Source: Desulfacyla sp964522045
GTDB lineage: Bacteria; Desulfobacterota; DSM-4660; Desulfatiglandales; Desulfatiglandaceae
Direction of reading: 5' to 3'
DNA: 15,630 nt
NCBI GenBank assembly: GCA_964522045.1
Contig: CAZFSF010000063.1
Coordinates: 1-15,630, forward strand
Shown: positions 1 to 7,528 of the stretch, piece by piece
How positions within the stretch are numbered: position 1 is the stretch's first letter
Layout: each line of letters starts with the position of its first letter
Translations under genes and position numbers: made by a program
Notes under the pieces: model-generated
What the model was told of the DNA's origin: nothing
What the model saw: only the letters and a program-made list of their open reading frames with translations
Databases searched by the model: none

Positions 1-1093
1 TCATCTTCTTTTTCTTGATGGGATATGCAAAGGTCTTGCGTACGGCACCCACTCCCTTATCGATTGCTTCATCATTGATATCCCAGAGCACCGCATCAAC
101 CCCCCCCTTGAGCAGCAGGTTAACGATCCCTGAACCCATGACGCCTCCTCCTAACATGGCGACCTTCTTGATCTTTGCCGGTTCAAGCCCCTTGATCCGG
201 GGGAGCTTACCTGCGGCCCGGGTGTTGAGGAATATGCCGATGAGGTTTTTGGCCACGTCAGTGACCGCACAGTCGCTGAACAGGCCCACTTCCATCTCGA
301 TATCTTTGTCAATATCATAGCTGAGACCCTTCTCAAAGGCCTCGATCGCCTTGAAGGGCGCTATATAACCCTTGGCCTTCTGCGCGGTCATCATCTTGGA
401 GACATCGAGAAAGGCCTTTTTCTCTGCCGCGCTGGGAAGCCGGTCATTCCTGTTGCGGGTCATCCGGATTTTGAGGTTGAGTTCACCTGAGATAAAGCGC
501 CTTGCAGCTTTTATAGCGGTGTTCAGCAGCTCTTCCTGTGTTACAACTTCATCCACAAGTCCCCTGGAGTAGGCCTTTTCAGCCTTTATCGGTTTTCCGA
601 TGGCGATCATTTCCAGGGCATTGGGAAGCCCGATGAGCCTCGGCAGCCTCTGGGTGCCACCGGCGCCCGGGATGAGGCCGATCTGCACTTCGGGCTGCCC
701 CAAGTTGACCCCCTTGGCAGCTACGCGGTAGTGACAGACCATTGCCGTCTCCAGGCCGCCCCCCAAACAGTTCCCGTTTATCGCGGCGACCACCGGTTTG
801 GGACCGACTTCGATACTGCTGAGAAAGCGGGCGCCCTGCGAGGCCACCCCAAAAATATCATCCCTGTTCTTCACCATCTGGAGCTGAGTAATATCAGCGC
901 CCGCGATGAAATTCTTCCCCGTGCCGGTCAGGACAATAGCCTTGACCTCGTTATTGCCAAAGGCCTCTGTTATGGCTTCGCCAAAATCCTGGCCCATTTG
1001 CGGCGACATCTGGTTTACCGGCGGGCTGTCAATAGTGATTACGGCCACACCATCTCTGAGCGCCACCTTTACAGTTTTGTATTCTGTCTTCAT
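1..1093 (-). CDS. Enoyl-CoA hydratase/3-hydroxyacyl-CoA dehydrogenase, FadB/FadJ-like (partial, C-terminus outside the window)
   Basis: Bifunctional beta-oxidation enzyme that hydrates trans-2-enoyl-CoA and then oxidises (S)-3-hydroxyacyl-CoA with NAD. The frame is open from ATG at 1093 to the left edge (364 codons present). Residues 1-190 are a crotonase domain: oxyanion-hole segment GADI at 65-68, GNCLGGGLE with Glu115, and GQPEVQIGLIPGAGG with Glu135. These match the two catalytic glutamates of the family, with the usual 20-residue spacing. A linker follows, then the start of the NAD-binding domain with GGGVMG at 315-320. The rest of the dehydrogenase half lies outside the window; FadB/FadJ proteins are about 700 or more residues. 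AAGGAG lies 8 bases upstream of the ATG and fixes the start. It is 144 bases downstream of the acyl-CoA ligase on the same strand, so the two are probably co-transcribed. Chain-length preference cannot be read from sequence. Confidence 0.93.
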   Translation of the reverse strand, partial: MKTEYKTVKVALRDGVAVITIDSPPVNQMSPQMGQDFGEAITEAFGNNEVKAIVLTGTGKNFIAGADITQLQMVKNRDDIFGVASQGARFLSSIEVGPKPVVAAINGNCLGGGLETAMVCHYRVAAKGVNLGQPEVQIGLIPGAGGTQRLPRLIGLPNALEMIAIGKPIKAEKAYSRGLVDEVVTQEELLNTAIKAARRFISGELNLKIRMTRNRNDRLPSAAEKKAFLDVSKMMTAQKAKGYIAPFKAIEAFEKGLSYDIDKDIEMEVGLFSDCAVTDVAKNLIGIFLNTRAAGKLPRIKGLEPAKIKKVAMLGGGVMGSGIVNLLLKGGVDAVLWDINDEAIDKGVGAVRKTFAYPIKKKKM

Positions 1094-1237
1094 AGTTTTT
1101 AACTCCTTCTATGGTTTGAAAATTGATCCCAAAAACCCCACCGTGAATGGGACGGCTTTTTTTGCCTTGTGCGGTTCCCATAAATGCTGCAATGCGCTAC
1201 CTTAATTTTTCAATCTTCAATCTTCAATTGCCGATTT

Positions 1238-2899
1238 TCAATTCTTCTTGGCCTCTTCCTCTTCCCTGAGTTTTTTCCGTAGGATCTTGCCTACTGGTGA
1301 TTTGGGGAGGTCTTTACGAAATTCCACTATCTTTGGCCTCTTATAAGGTGCCAGCTTTTCCTTGCAGAATTCAAACACCTCCTCTTCAGTAACGATTTCC
1401 CCTTCATTCGGGACAATAAAAGCCTTTACGGTTTCACCCCGGTACTCGTCAGGGACTCCGATGGCGCAGGCATCCTTGATCTTCGGGTGCTGGTAAAGCA
1501 CCTCGTCTATCTCCCGTGGGTAGACGTTATATCCGCCGGCGATGATCATATCCTTTTTTCTGTCCACAATAAAGAAATAATCGTCCTCATCCTGAACAGC
1601 AATGTCGCCGGTATATAGCCACCCTTCTTTCATCTGCCCCGCCGTCTCTTCAGGGTTATTCCAGTAGCCCTGCATGACCAGAGGGCTCTTGATCATGATC
1701 TCTCCCGGCTCGCCCTTCGGAACCTCCTCTTTTCCCTCCTCCACATCCACGAGTTTGACATCCGTATCCGGCCAGGGGATTCCAATACTCCCGACCTTAT
1801 TGAGGCCCAGATTAGGGTTGCTGATCCCTAATGAGGTGGTCTCGGTCATGCCCCAGCCTTCATGATAGTAAATCCCCATATCCTCGATCTGGTCGATCAA
1901 TTCCACCGGCATGGGTGCGGCACCTGAGTTGAGCATGCCCAGTTTCCGGTCAAGGTTCATCCCGGCGGCCTTCGGGTGATTTATGATGGCATTGATCATG
2001 GTCGGGACAGAGGGAAAAAAGGTGATCTCCTGGAAGCCCTCCAGGATGCCCATGAATTCATTGATTTCAAACCGGGGGACCAGTATCTGAGTGGTGCAGT
2101 TAAAAAGTGCCCAGCTCATGACCACGATCGTACCATAAACATGGAAATAGGGTAGCACGGCCATAACATACCTTCTCTCCGGAGGCGTCAGCTTTGCTAT
2201 GTTCCCTCCCCAAAGCGAGATCTGAATAGTAGCTGCCACCACGTTTGCGTGGGTAAGGACCGCCCCTTTAGGGATACCGGTGGTCCCCCCTGTGAACTGG
2301 ATCAGTGCGGGGTCTTCGGGAGCGATCTCAACCCGGGGGACCCTTTTATCGGAACACCCTTTGAGGAGCAGAGAGAAATGATGCCAGCCTTTTTCCAGAT
2401 CCATTTCTTCCGGAGTGCTTTGGTCGAAACCATTGATATAGTCCGTAACCCGGGTGATGATGACACGAGGGATCTCAACACTCCCGCAGAGGGATCTGAT
2501 GTTCGGAAGGACCATATCAAAGGTAAAAAGCGTGGTGATCCCCGTGTTCTGCGCCAGGGCCTTTAATTCGTCAGCGGTGTACATGGGATTCAGATTTACG
2601 ACGATGGCCCCCAGGTGCAAAATCGCGTGATAGGCTATAACGTATTGGGGGCAGGTAGGGAGGTGGGTGCCTACCCGATCGCCTTTTTTGACCCCCAGGG
2701 CTGCAAGGGCATTGGCCATGAACAGAATTTGCTCCCGTAACTCCCAGAAGGTTGTCTCGGTCCCGTAGAAGTTCAAAGCCGCTTTGTCAGGATAGGCATT
2801 GACTGAGACCTGCATCAGATCATGGGCAGGAATCCTGGGATAGCGAATGGTTGTGGGTACGTCATAGTCATAGTGTCGTTGCCACGGTCTGTTCCCCAT
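1238..2899 (-). CDS. Long-chain fatty acid--CoA ligase (FadD-like, AMP-forming)
   Basis: Activates a carboxylic acid to its CoA thioester through an acyl-adenylate, in the cytoplasm or at the inner membrane face. The 553-residue protein is full length for the ANL superfamily. Visible motifs: ATP-binding P-loop TGGTTGIPKG (203-212), GWGMTETT (348-355), YTGD (429-432), the hinge region DRKKD (446-450), and the C-terminal PKSPVGKILRKKL with the catalytic Lys538. The medium/long-chain FadD-like architecture, including the N-terminal DYDVP-type extension, suggests a fatty or aryl-alkyl acid substrate, but specificity is inference. An AGGAG ribosome-binding site precedes ATG 2899. It is the first gene of the leftward unit, divergent from the MerR regulator, and the bifunctional hydratase/dehydrogenase follows. 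A second, shorter type of CoA ligase lies at the right edge of the window. Confidence 0.93.
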   Translation of the reverse strand: MGNRPWQRHYDYDVPTTIRYPRIPAHDLMQVSVNAYPDKAALNFYGTETTFWELREQILFMANALAALGVKKGDRVGTHLPTCPQYVIAYHAILHLGAIVVNLNPMYTADELKALAQNTGITTLFTFDMVLPNIRSLCGSVEIPRVIITRVTDYINGFDQSTPEEMDLEKGWHHFSLLLKGCSDKRVPRVEIAPEDPALIQFTGGTTGIPKGAVLTHANVVAATIQISLWGGNIAKLTPPERRYVMAVLPYFHVYGTIVVMSWALFNCTTQILVPRFEINEFMGILEGFQEITFFPSVPTMINAIINHPKAAGMNLDRKLGMLNSGAAPMPVELIDQIEDMGIYYHEGWGMTETTSLGISNPNLGLNKVGSIGIPWPDTDVKLVDVEEGKEEVPKGEPGEIMIKSPLVMQGYWNNPEETAGQMKEGWLYTGDIAVQDEDDYFFIVDRKKDMIIAGGYNVYPREIDEVLYQHPKIKDACAIGVPDEYRGETVKAFIVPNEGEIVTEEEVFEFCKEKLAPYKRPKIVEFRKDLPKSPVGKILRKKLREEEEAKKN

Positions 2900-3101
2900 A
2901 TTTTTTCTCTCCTTCGCGGTAGAAATTAGCGCCCATCCATAAAGGAAAAGAGGGCATTACAGGGTGCTCAATTCAAAAATGAGTAAAGTTCCGGAAAACG
3001 AACAATGTTCCACAAATCAGTGCAGTACTCAGGGTGTCGACGCTTGGATTATGGAACCTCAGCAAGCTACATTAAGGGGGATTTTTATTAATATAGCATC
3101 G

Positions 3102-3137
3102 CTACACACTCAGCATGGAGCGTGACTACATACTCAG
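3102..3137 (+). repeat. Pair of 12-base direct repeats, CTACAYACTCAG
   Basis: CTACACACTCAG (3102-3113) and CTACATACTCAG (3126-3137) differ at one base and start 24 bases apart. A shorter match, TACTCAG, occurs at 3026-3032. They lie just downstream of the candidate leftward promoter, so they could be an operator for the acyl-CoA ligase gene. No known regulator consensus was recognised. Confidence 0.5.
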
Positions 3138-3144
3138 TTAAGGA

Positions 3145-3174
3145 TAGATAGAATACCATTGATAATACTGTCAA
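3145..3174 (-). promoter_or_regulatory. Candidate leftward promoter for the acyl-CoA ligase unit
   Basis: On the minus strand there is a perfect TTGACA -35 (plus-strand TGTCAA, 3169-3174) followed after 18 bases by TATCTA (plus-strand 3145-3150) as a weak -10. Position and direction suit the 1238-2899 gene, but the implied untranslated leader of over 200 bases is long, and the -10 is a poor match. Confidence 0.3.
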
Positions 3175-3278
3175 GTAAAAATTTTTTTGGAAGGATTTAT
3201 CTTCTCGATTTTGTTATTGACATTTCCCATAATTTGAAATAGCTCTCAAACATATACCTTTGTGATCAATTTCCTGTC

Positions 3279-3298
3279 TGTCAGGTTTCAACCTGACA
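3279..3298. promoter_or_regulatory. Perfect palindrome in the MerR gene leader (candidate operator)
   Basis: TGTCAGGTT (3279-3287), a 2-base TC centre, and AACCTGACA (3290-3298) form a perfect 9+9 inverted repeat. It ends just before the ribosome-binding site GGAGGGGAG of the MerR-family gene that starts at 3313. MerR regulators bind dyads of about this size, so autoregulation is plausible. The dyad could alternatively form an RNA hairpin near the ribosome-binding site. No second exact copy was found in the window. Confidence 0.55.
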
Positions 3299-3312
3299 CG
3301 GAGGGGAGAGAA

Positions 3313-4035
3313 GTGAAGATCAGCGAACTTGCCGGATGCACGGGGGTGTCCAAAGAGACCATTCATTACTATGTCCGAGAAGGGGTCCTCCGGAAACCCC
3401 GTAAGACAGGGAAGAATAAGGCGGATTATAATGAAAGCTATGTAGAGCAGATCCGCATCATCAAGAGACTCCAGGACGACTATTTCCTTCCCCTTTCCCT
3501 AATCAAAAAGATCATTAAACATCTGAAAAAGCAATCCAGATCAGAAAAATCCTCGTTTCAATTTCTGAGCCAACACTTCAGACCCATTGATCGGCTTCTT
3601 TCAACCGAGATTTTTGGTAAAGAGGCCTTTCGGGAGGCGACCGGACTGGGACGAAAATGGCTCGCCAAGATGGAAGAGTGGGGTGTCATCGCCGCTGAGT
3701 TAAGGGATGGCGAGCCGGTTTATCTCCAGGATGACGTGATTATCGGCAAACTGCTGGTTGACATTGACCGCACCGGCTTTGGTCCTAAGGATGGTTACAA
3801 TCCCGAGGATCTGAGGCATATTGCCGATTTTATCCGGGAATATGTGAAAAGATCCCAAAAGGGCTACTACCGGTCCAGCCTGGAGCGGTTGACTTCAGAG
3901 GAGTTGGTGAAGAAGGGTGTAATGTTTACTGAAATCATGAGCCTTTTCTTCTACCATCTTTATCGCAAACTCGTCAGGGAAGAGTATGAACACCTTCTCA
4001 AATCTGTTGAAAAAAAGGAAGGCGTAAAGAGGTGA
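3313..4035 (+). CDS. MerR-family transcriptional regulator with a second winged-helix-like segment
   Basis: DNA-binding regulator. Residues 1-70 are a typical MerR winged helix: VKISELAGCTGVSKETIHYY, then the wing VREGVLRKPRKTG and the second-helix region EQIRIIKRLQDDYFLPLSLI. Residues about 100-150 (FGKEAFREATGLGRKWLAKM, then EEWGVI and VYLQDDVIIGKLL) read like a second, degenerate MerR-type helix-turn-helix rather than a metal-binding tail. No cysteine cluster for metal binding is present. At 240 residues it is much longer than metal-sensing MerR proteins (about 120-150). GTG 3313 was chosen because GGAGGGGAG lies directly upstream and the protein then begins at the MerR domain. An upstream in-frame GTG at 3262 would add 17 unrelated residues and place the palindrome inside the gene. 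It lies between the divergent acyl-CoA ligase and the importer genes, which are its likely targets. The effector, possibly an acyl-CoA, is inferred. Confidence 0.88.
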   Translation: MKISELAGCTGVSKETIHYYVREGVLRKPRKTGKNKADYNESYVEQIRIIKRLQDDYFLPLSLIKKIIKHLKKQSRSEKSSFQFLSQHFRPIDRLLSTEIFGKEAFREATGLGRKWLAKMEEWGVIAAELRDGEPVYLQDDVIIGKLLVDIDRTGFGPKDGYNPEDLRHIADFIREYVKRSQKGYYRSSLERLTSEELVKKGVMFTEIMSLFFYHLYRKLVREEYEHLLKSVEKKEGVKR

Positions 4036-4196
4036 AATAGGTTTTAGGTTAGATTTGGATGATTTTCACACTAAACCGCAGTCATCATCAACAAAAGATC
4101 TTTGGCGAAAGGGGGTGAGATTAGATAAAGAGCTCGTTTTCGGCATCTTTTGTGCCGGTTCAACCCGTTACCCATTAACATGAAAAGGAGAGAAAG

Positions 4197-5406
4197 ATGA
4201 AAACATTCAGAAAGATCTTTTCGGTGATTATCGTTTTCTGTTGCCTGTGCCTGCTGGGTGTGCCCCAGGCCATGGCTGAGGTAAATGCCAGATTTGACGC
4301 CAGTAAAATGGGCGATATGTACGATTTTGACCCCAATAACCCGGTTATCCCAACCGGAGATACCATCAAAATAGCTATCGTAGCATCCTTCTCCGGTCCG
4401 GCGGCGGTTGTGGGACAAATCTACTGGATCTCTGCGCTGTGGGCCGCCCATGACATCAACAAGAGGGGCGGAATCCTGGTTGACGGGAAGAAGAAGATGG
4501 TCCAGATGATTAAGGCGGACACCCAATCCAAGCCGGCGGTTGCCAAAAAGGTATGTGAAAGGATGGTCCTCAAGGAAAAGGTTCATGTGCTGTGGGGAAC
4601 AAACGGCAGCCACGTCATGAAGGTCATCAACCAGGTCGCAAAGAAATACAAGGTCATTGCCCAATGTACGGCCGCGCTTTCCGATGAACTCTACGACGCT
4701 ACAAATTTCACCCGTTATTCCTTTATGACTTCCTTTTCGTGCGACCAGATCGGACGTTCCGCAGCCTATTATTACGGCCAGATACGAAAGAAAGAGACCA
4801 AGTTCTATATACTCTGCCAGGACTACCTGTTCGGTCACTCCATGGCAAATGGGTATAAAACTCCCCTTTATCAACACATTTTTAGACGAACCCAATTTCC
4901 TTCATGAAGTCGGGGTTGAAGGCACCGACGGCCTGCTTAATATTAACCAGTATGCGGCCCCGAATCCTGCTTTCAAGACACATAACGAAGTGAAAGCCTA
5001 TATGGCGTGGAATGATCTGTGGAAGAATAAATGGACGGCGCCCTACAATACCTGGCTGTACAAACATCCGGCTGGAAACATAGGTTCTTATACACAGCAG
5101 ACCTATTGGCTCCTGAGTGTTATTGAAAGGGCCGGAAGTACGGATCCTGAAAAGATCATCAAGGTGTGGGAGGGGGATAGCTATCAGTATGTCAACGGGA
5201 AAGTTCTAACCATGAGGCCCTGCGACCATAAGACGATACAGGACCTGGCTGCTATTGAGTATGTCCCGCCCGTCCAGCAGAGGCAGTCTTTCAATATTCC
5301 GCCGTTTTATTATTTCAAGGGTTGCTCCAATGCCGGGCCTATTTTCAAGATACCGGCCGACAAGGTGGAGCCGCTCATGGACATGAAACTCAAAAGATGT
5401 CAGTAG
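4197..5406 (+). pseudogene. Branched-chain amino acid-type ABC transporter substrate-binding protein, interrupted by an internal out-of-frame deletion
   Basis: Periplasmic binding protein of the Liv/HAAT importer family. The 5' part (4197-4848) encodes a clear Sec signal peptide with a cleavage site after PQAMA (residue 27), then the first lobe with IKIAIVASFSGPAAVVGQIY and the ligand-region segment LWGTNGS. It is well conserved to QDYLFGHSMA. There the frame is lost, and frame 1 ends at a TGA at 4905-4907. From 4849 a different frame resumes family sequence (MGIKLPFINTFLDEPNFLHE) and runs to a stop at 5404-5406, with the typical STDPEKIIKVWEGDSYQY and MRPCDHK. The second-lobe segment of roughly 60 residues normally found between these parts is absent, so this is a deletion rather than a one-base slip. 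The rest has no other lesion, which fits a recent event or an assembly collapse. AGGAG precedes ATG 4197. It is first in the importer operon. Confidence 0.82.
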
Positions 5407-5414
5407 AGGCCATC

Positions 5415-5443
5415 GAAGCGCGGGCCACCCGGTCCCGCGCTTC
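5415..5443 (+). terminator. Strong stem-loop after the binding protein gene (attenuator or mRNA stabiliser)
   Basis: GAAGCGCGGG (5415-5424) and CCCGCGCTTC (5434-5443) form a perfect 10-base G+C-rich stem with a 9-base loop, 9 bases after the stop codon. No T-run follows, so it is not a standard intrinsic terminator. In Liv-type operons a hairpin here commonly separates highly expressed binding-protein mRNA from the permease genes; that role here is inference. Confidence 0.6.
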
Positions 5444-5478
5444 AAAGAAAATTGGAAAACCTGAACCGATCACTTTAG

Positions 5479-5560
5479 AATGAAATTGCGAAGATCGTTG
5501 TTGATGCGGCGTATCACATTCACAGAAGGTTGGACAAGGTTTGTTGCGAATAGACTGTAG
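5479..5560 (+). pseudogene. Decayed fragment of a GxxExxY-family gene
   Basis: The frame from 5479 reads NEIAKIVVDAAYHIHRRL, which closely matches the N-terminal start of GxxExxY proteins (typically NE-I-KIIVDAA-KIHK-LGPGLLES). After HRRL the nucleotides still resemble codons for LGPGLLES but with a missing base, and the frame stops at 5551. There is no start codon (TAG lies immediately upstream) and the remaining roughly 100 residues of the family are gone. It sits between the hairpin and the dispersed repeat inside the importer operon, so it looks like an old insertion scar. The family match is from memory, not a search. Confidence 0.55.
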
Positions 5561-5561
5561 G

Positions 5562-5640
5562 TTTCCTTTGCGTCTTTGCGCCTTTGCGTGAGACTTTTTC
5601 TTTTCCGGCTTGTCCGCCTATGGCGGGTTTATCCGGGTTA
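5562..5640 (+). repeat. Dispersed intergenic repeat, copy 1 (TTTGCG-rich, with small hairpin)
   Basis: A run of CTTTGCGTCTTTGCGCCTTT is followed by TGAGACTTTTTC, CGGCTTGTCCGCC and ATCCGGGTTAGG. It contains a short hairpin, CCGCC-TAT-GGCGG (5614-5626). A diverged second copy is at 11951-12006. Such sequence is common between genes in Deltaproteobacteria and often accompanies GxxExxY genes (from general knowledge). Here it directly follows a GxxExxY fragment and ends just upstream of the livH ribosome-binding site. Confidence 0.6.
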
Positions 5641-5660
5641 GGTAACAGGAGGTTAAACTG

Positions 5661-6536
5661 ATGGACCCCACTACCGCCATGTACGTTGCCCAGGGTATAC
5701 ACGGGCTCGCATACGGGATGGTGCTTTTTCTTGTGGCATCCGGTCTCACAATGATCTTTGGTATGATGGGAATTTTAAATCTCGCCCATGCCTCCTTTTT
5801 TATGCTGTCCGCCTATTTCTGCTTCCAGGTCCTGGCCTGGACCGGAAATTTCTGGCTGGCCCTGTTAGCTGCGCCGGTCGCGGTAGCCATTTTCGGAATC
5901 ATCTGTGAGCGGTTTCTCCTCAGAAAGGTACACGCCTTCGGGCATATCGGAGAGCTTATTCTGACGGTGGGTATCAGCATGATCATCTTGGACGGGGTAA
6001 AGGCTTACTGGGGAACCGAGAGCCTCCCGGTCAAGATCCCTCCGGTCCTCCATGGGCTTGTAAACATTGGGGGCCTGGATTATCCGATTTATCGCCTCTT
6101 TATTATTGCGCTGGCCCTCGTGGTCCTGTGTATTATGGCCCTGCTCCTCTACAAGACCCGATTAGGTATGATTGTGCGTGGGGCAGTTTCAGATGCCGAT
6201 ATGGTAAGTGCCCTCGGAATCAACACTCCGTTGGTGTTTATGTTCGTCTTTGGAACAGGTACCTGGCTCGCCGGGATTGCAGGAGTGGCCATAGCCCCCA
6301 TTTTGACGGTCTTTCCGGGACTGGCAGATCAGATCGGTATGGATGCCTTTGTGGTGGTGGTTACCGGAGGGCTGGGGAGTCTCGGGGGCGCCTTCATCGT
6401 CTCAATCATTTTCGGGTTGCTGAATTCCTATGGCATTCAGTTTGTTTCACAGCTCGCGCCGGTCCTGATGTTTGCATTTATGGCCATTGTCCTGGCGATC
6501 AAACCTACGGGTCTTTTTGGGGAGAGAGAAGCATGA
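5661..6536 (+). CDS. livH: Branched-chain amino acid-type ABC transporter permease LivH
   Basis: Integral inner-membrane permease of the Liv/HAAT importer, pairing with LivM to form the translocation pore. The 291 residues are nearly all hydrophobic segments, about eight by eye, as usual for LivH. Family signatures include GLTMIFGMMGILNLAHASFF near the N-terminus, the cytoplasmic coupling region KTRLGMIVRGAVSDADMVSALGI, and VVVVTGGLGSLGGAFIVSII near the C-terminus. The length matches the family (about 290-310). AGGAGG sits 8 bases before ATG 5661. The stop codon overlaps the livM start in an ATGA. It is separated from the broken binding-protein gene by 254 bases containing a hairpin and repeats, so it may depend on read-through or an unseen promoter. 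The substrate could be a branched amino acid, but many members of the family take up aromatic acids, urea or other carboxylates. Confidence 0.95.
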   Translation: MDPTTAMYVAQGIHGLAYGMVLFLVASGLTMIFGMMGILNLAHASFFMLSAYFCFQVLAWTGNFWLALLAAPVAVAIFGIICERFLLRKVHAFGHIGELILTVGISMIILDGVKAYWGTESLPVKIPPVLHGLVNIGGLDYPIYRLFIIALALVVLCIMALLLYKTRLGMIVRGAVSDADMVSALGINTPLVFMFVFGTGTWLAGIAGVAIAPILTVFPGLADQIGMDAFVVVVTGGLGSLGGAFIVSIIFGLLNSYGIQFVSQLAPVLMFAFMAIVLAIKPTGLFGEREA

Positions 6537-7528
6537 TCAGAATATTCAGATGGATCTTATGGATTGCCGGGCTCGTTATTCTCCTTCTCTACCCGTGGCT
6601 CTTCGGCATCTACGATACGAATGTCTTTGTAATATTTGCAATCTTTGCCCTGTTTTCCGTCAGCTTTAACCTCCTGCTTGGCTTTACCGGACTTCTCAGC
6701 TTTGGCCATGCCATGTTCTTCGGCGTTGGGGGTTACGGTACGGCCATAGCCCTCAGTCGTATAGAGGGCCTGGCCCTTCTGCCGGCGGTAGGGATCGGCG
6801 CTCTGGCCGCCATTCTCCTTGCCCTGATCCTGTGTCCCCTGCTGGTCAGGGTAAGCGGCACTGCCTTTGCCATGCTGACCCTGGCCTTTGGCCAGCTTTT
6901 ATATGTCCTGGCCCTGAAATTGAGAGATCTCACCGGGGGAGAGGATGGCGTCGGGGGATTCCCCATCCCCCCGTTCACTATCCCCGGTGTGGTCTCCGTC
7001 GACATGACGGATCCTCTGAATTTCTACTACTTTGCTATGGCCGTGATCATTCTGAGCATCTGGGTGCTCTGGTTCTTTACCAAAACCCCTCTCGGCAGCG
7101 TTATGGTGGGTATTCGCGACAATGCCAACCGGGTCGACTACCTGGGATTCAAGGTTCCCCAGACCAAGGCGGTCATTCTGATATTTTCCGGAGCGTTTGC
7201 CGGGGTCGCCGGGTCGATCTACGCCCTTTTTCAAAACCTCATCTCAGCCGATGGCGCATTCCACGTCATGACCTCCTTTGCGCCGGTATTGATGACCATG
7301 ATCGGGGGAGTGGCCAGTTTTTTCGGTCCGATCTGGGGATCTGCCATCTTTGGAATATTAGATGAATTGACCACCCGGTACACGGAACGGGTGGAACTGG
7401 TTGTTGGCGTGATCCTTATCCTGGTGATCCTGTTTGCGCCCATGGGTTTTGTGGGTTTATACAGGGTTGTCAAGGAAAAATGGTCAAGCAGACGATCTAA
7501 CAGGGCAACAACGGAGGCCAACTCATGA
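6533..7528 (+). CDS. livM: Branched-chain amino acid-type ABC transporter permease LivM
   Basis: Second permease of the importer, 331 residues. Clear LivM features: an N-terminal hydrophobic segment, then SFNLLLGFTGLLSFGHAMFF (the conserved G-T/L-LSFGH-AF motif), SGTAFAMLTLAFGQLLYVLA, TGGEDGVGGFP, and the coupling region TKTPLGSVMVGIRDNANRVD, ending with APVLMTMIGGVASFFGPIWG. The frame stays open upstream to 6128, but that part overlaps livH and encodes no membrane sequence. ATG 6533 gives the normal family length, follows GGGGAGAGAAGC, and makes the 4-base ATGA overlap with livH that indicates translational coupling. The C-terminus is a short basic tail. The gene ends in another ATGA overlap with livG. 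Confidence 0.95.
   Translation: MIRIFRWILWIAGLVILLLYPWLFGIYDTNVFVIFAIFALFSVSFNLLLGFTGLLSFGHAMFFGVGGYGTAIALSRIEGLALLPAVGIGALAAILLALILCPLLVRVSGTAFAMLTLAFGQLLYVLALKLRDLTGGEDGVGGFPIPPFTIPGVVSVDMTDPLNFYYFAMAVIILSIWVLWFFTKTPLGSVMVGIRDNANRVDYLGFKVPQTKAVILIFSGAFAGVAGSIYALFQNLISADGAFHVMTSFAPVLMTMIGGVASFFGPIWGSAIFGILDELTTRYTERVELVVGVILILVILFAPMGFVGLYRVVKEKWSSRRSNRATTEANS

Larger units (their letters stand above)
2900..3312. other. Divergent intergenic region between acyl-CoA ligase and MerR regulator
   Basis: This 413-base A+T-richer stretch holds no convincing gene. It should contain the promoters for both directions. Visible elements are a GTTC-N8-GAAC inverted pair at 2988-3003, a pair of near-identical 12-base direct repeats at 3102-3113 and 3126-3137, a leftward promoter candidate at 3145-3174, a rightward TTGACA at 3217-3222 without a clear -10 at normal spacing, and a perfect palindrome at 3279-3298. 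An absent or weak -10 is known for MerR-activated promoters, but that reading here is inference. Confidence 0.6.

Noticed and set aside
731..1102. Plus-strand open frame of 123 codons
   Set aside because: Antisense shadow of the hydratase/dehydrogenase gene, whose crotonase motifs are clear on the minus strand.
1125..1170. Possible terminator with a T-run (CTTTTTTT) after an imperfect stem
   Set aside because: The stem is only about four pairs, and the T-run faces the plus strand, where no gene ends.
3262..3312. Earlier GTG start for the MerR regulator
   Set aside because: It lacks a good ribosome-binding site and adds 17 residues unrelated to the MerR domain; GTG 3313 has GGAGGGGAG just upstream.
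4071..4895. Long minus-strand open frame (274 codons) opposite the binding protein gene
   Set aside because: It is antisense to clearly coding family sequence with a signal peptide, and its own translation shows no recognisable domain.
5562..5640. CRISPR-like repetition of TTTGCG units
   Set aside because: Units are only a few bases, adjoining and irregular, with no spacers or cas genes.
6128..6532. Upstream extension of the livM frame across livH
   Set aside because: It overlaps conserved livH codons, encodes no membrane segment, and ATG 6533 has the ATGA coupling and normal family length.
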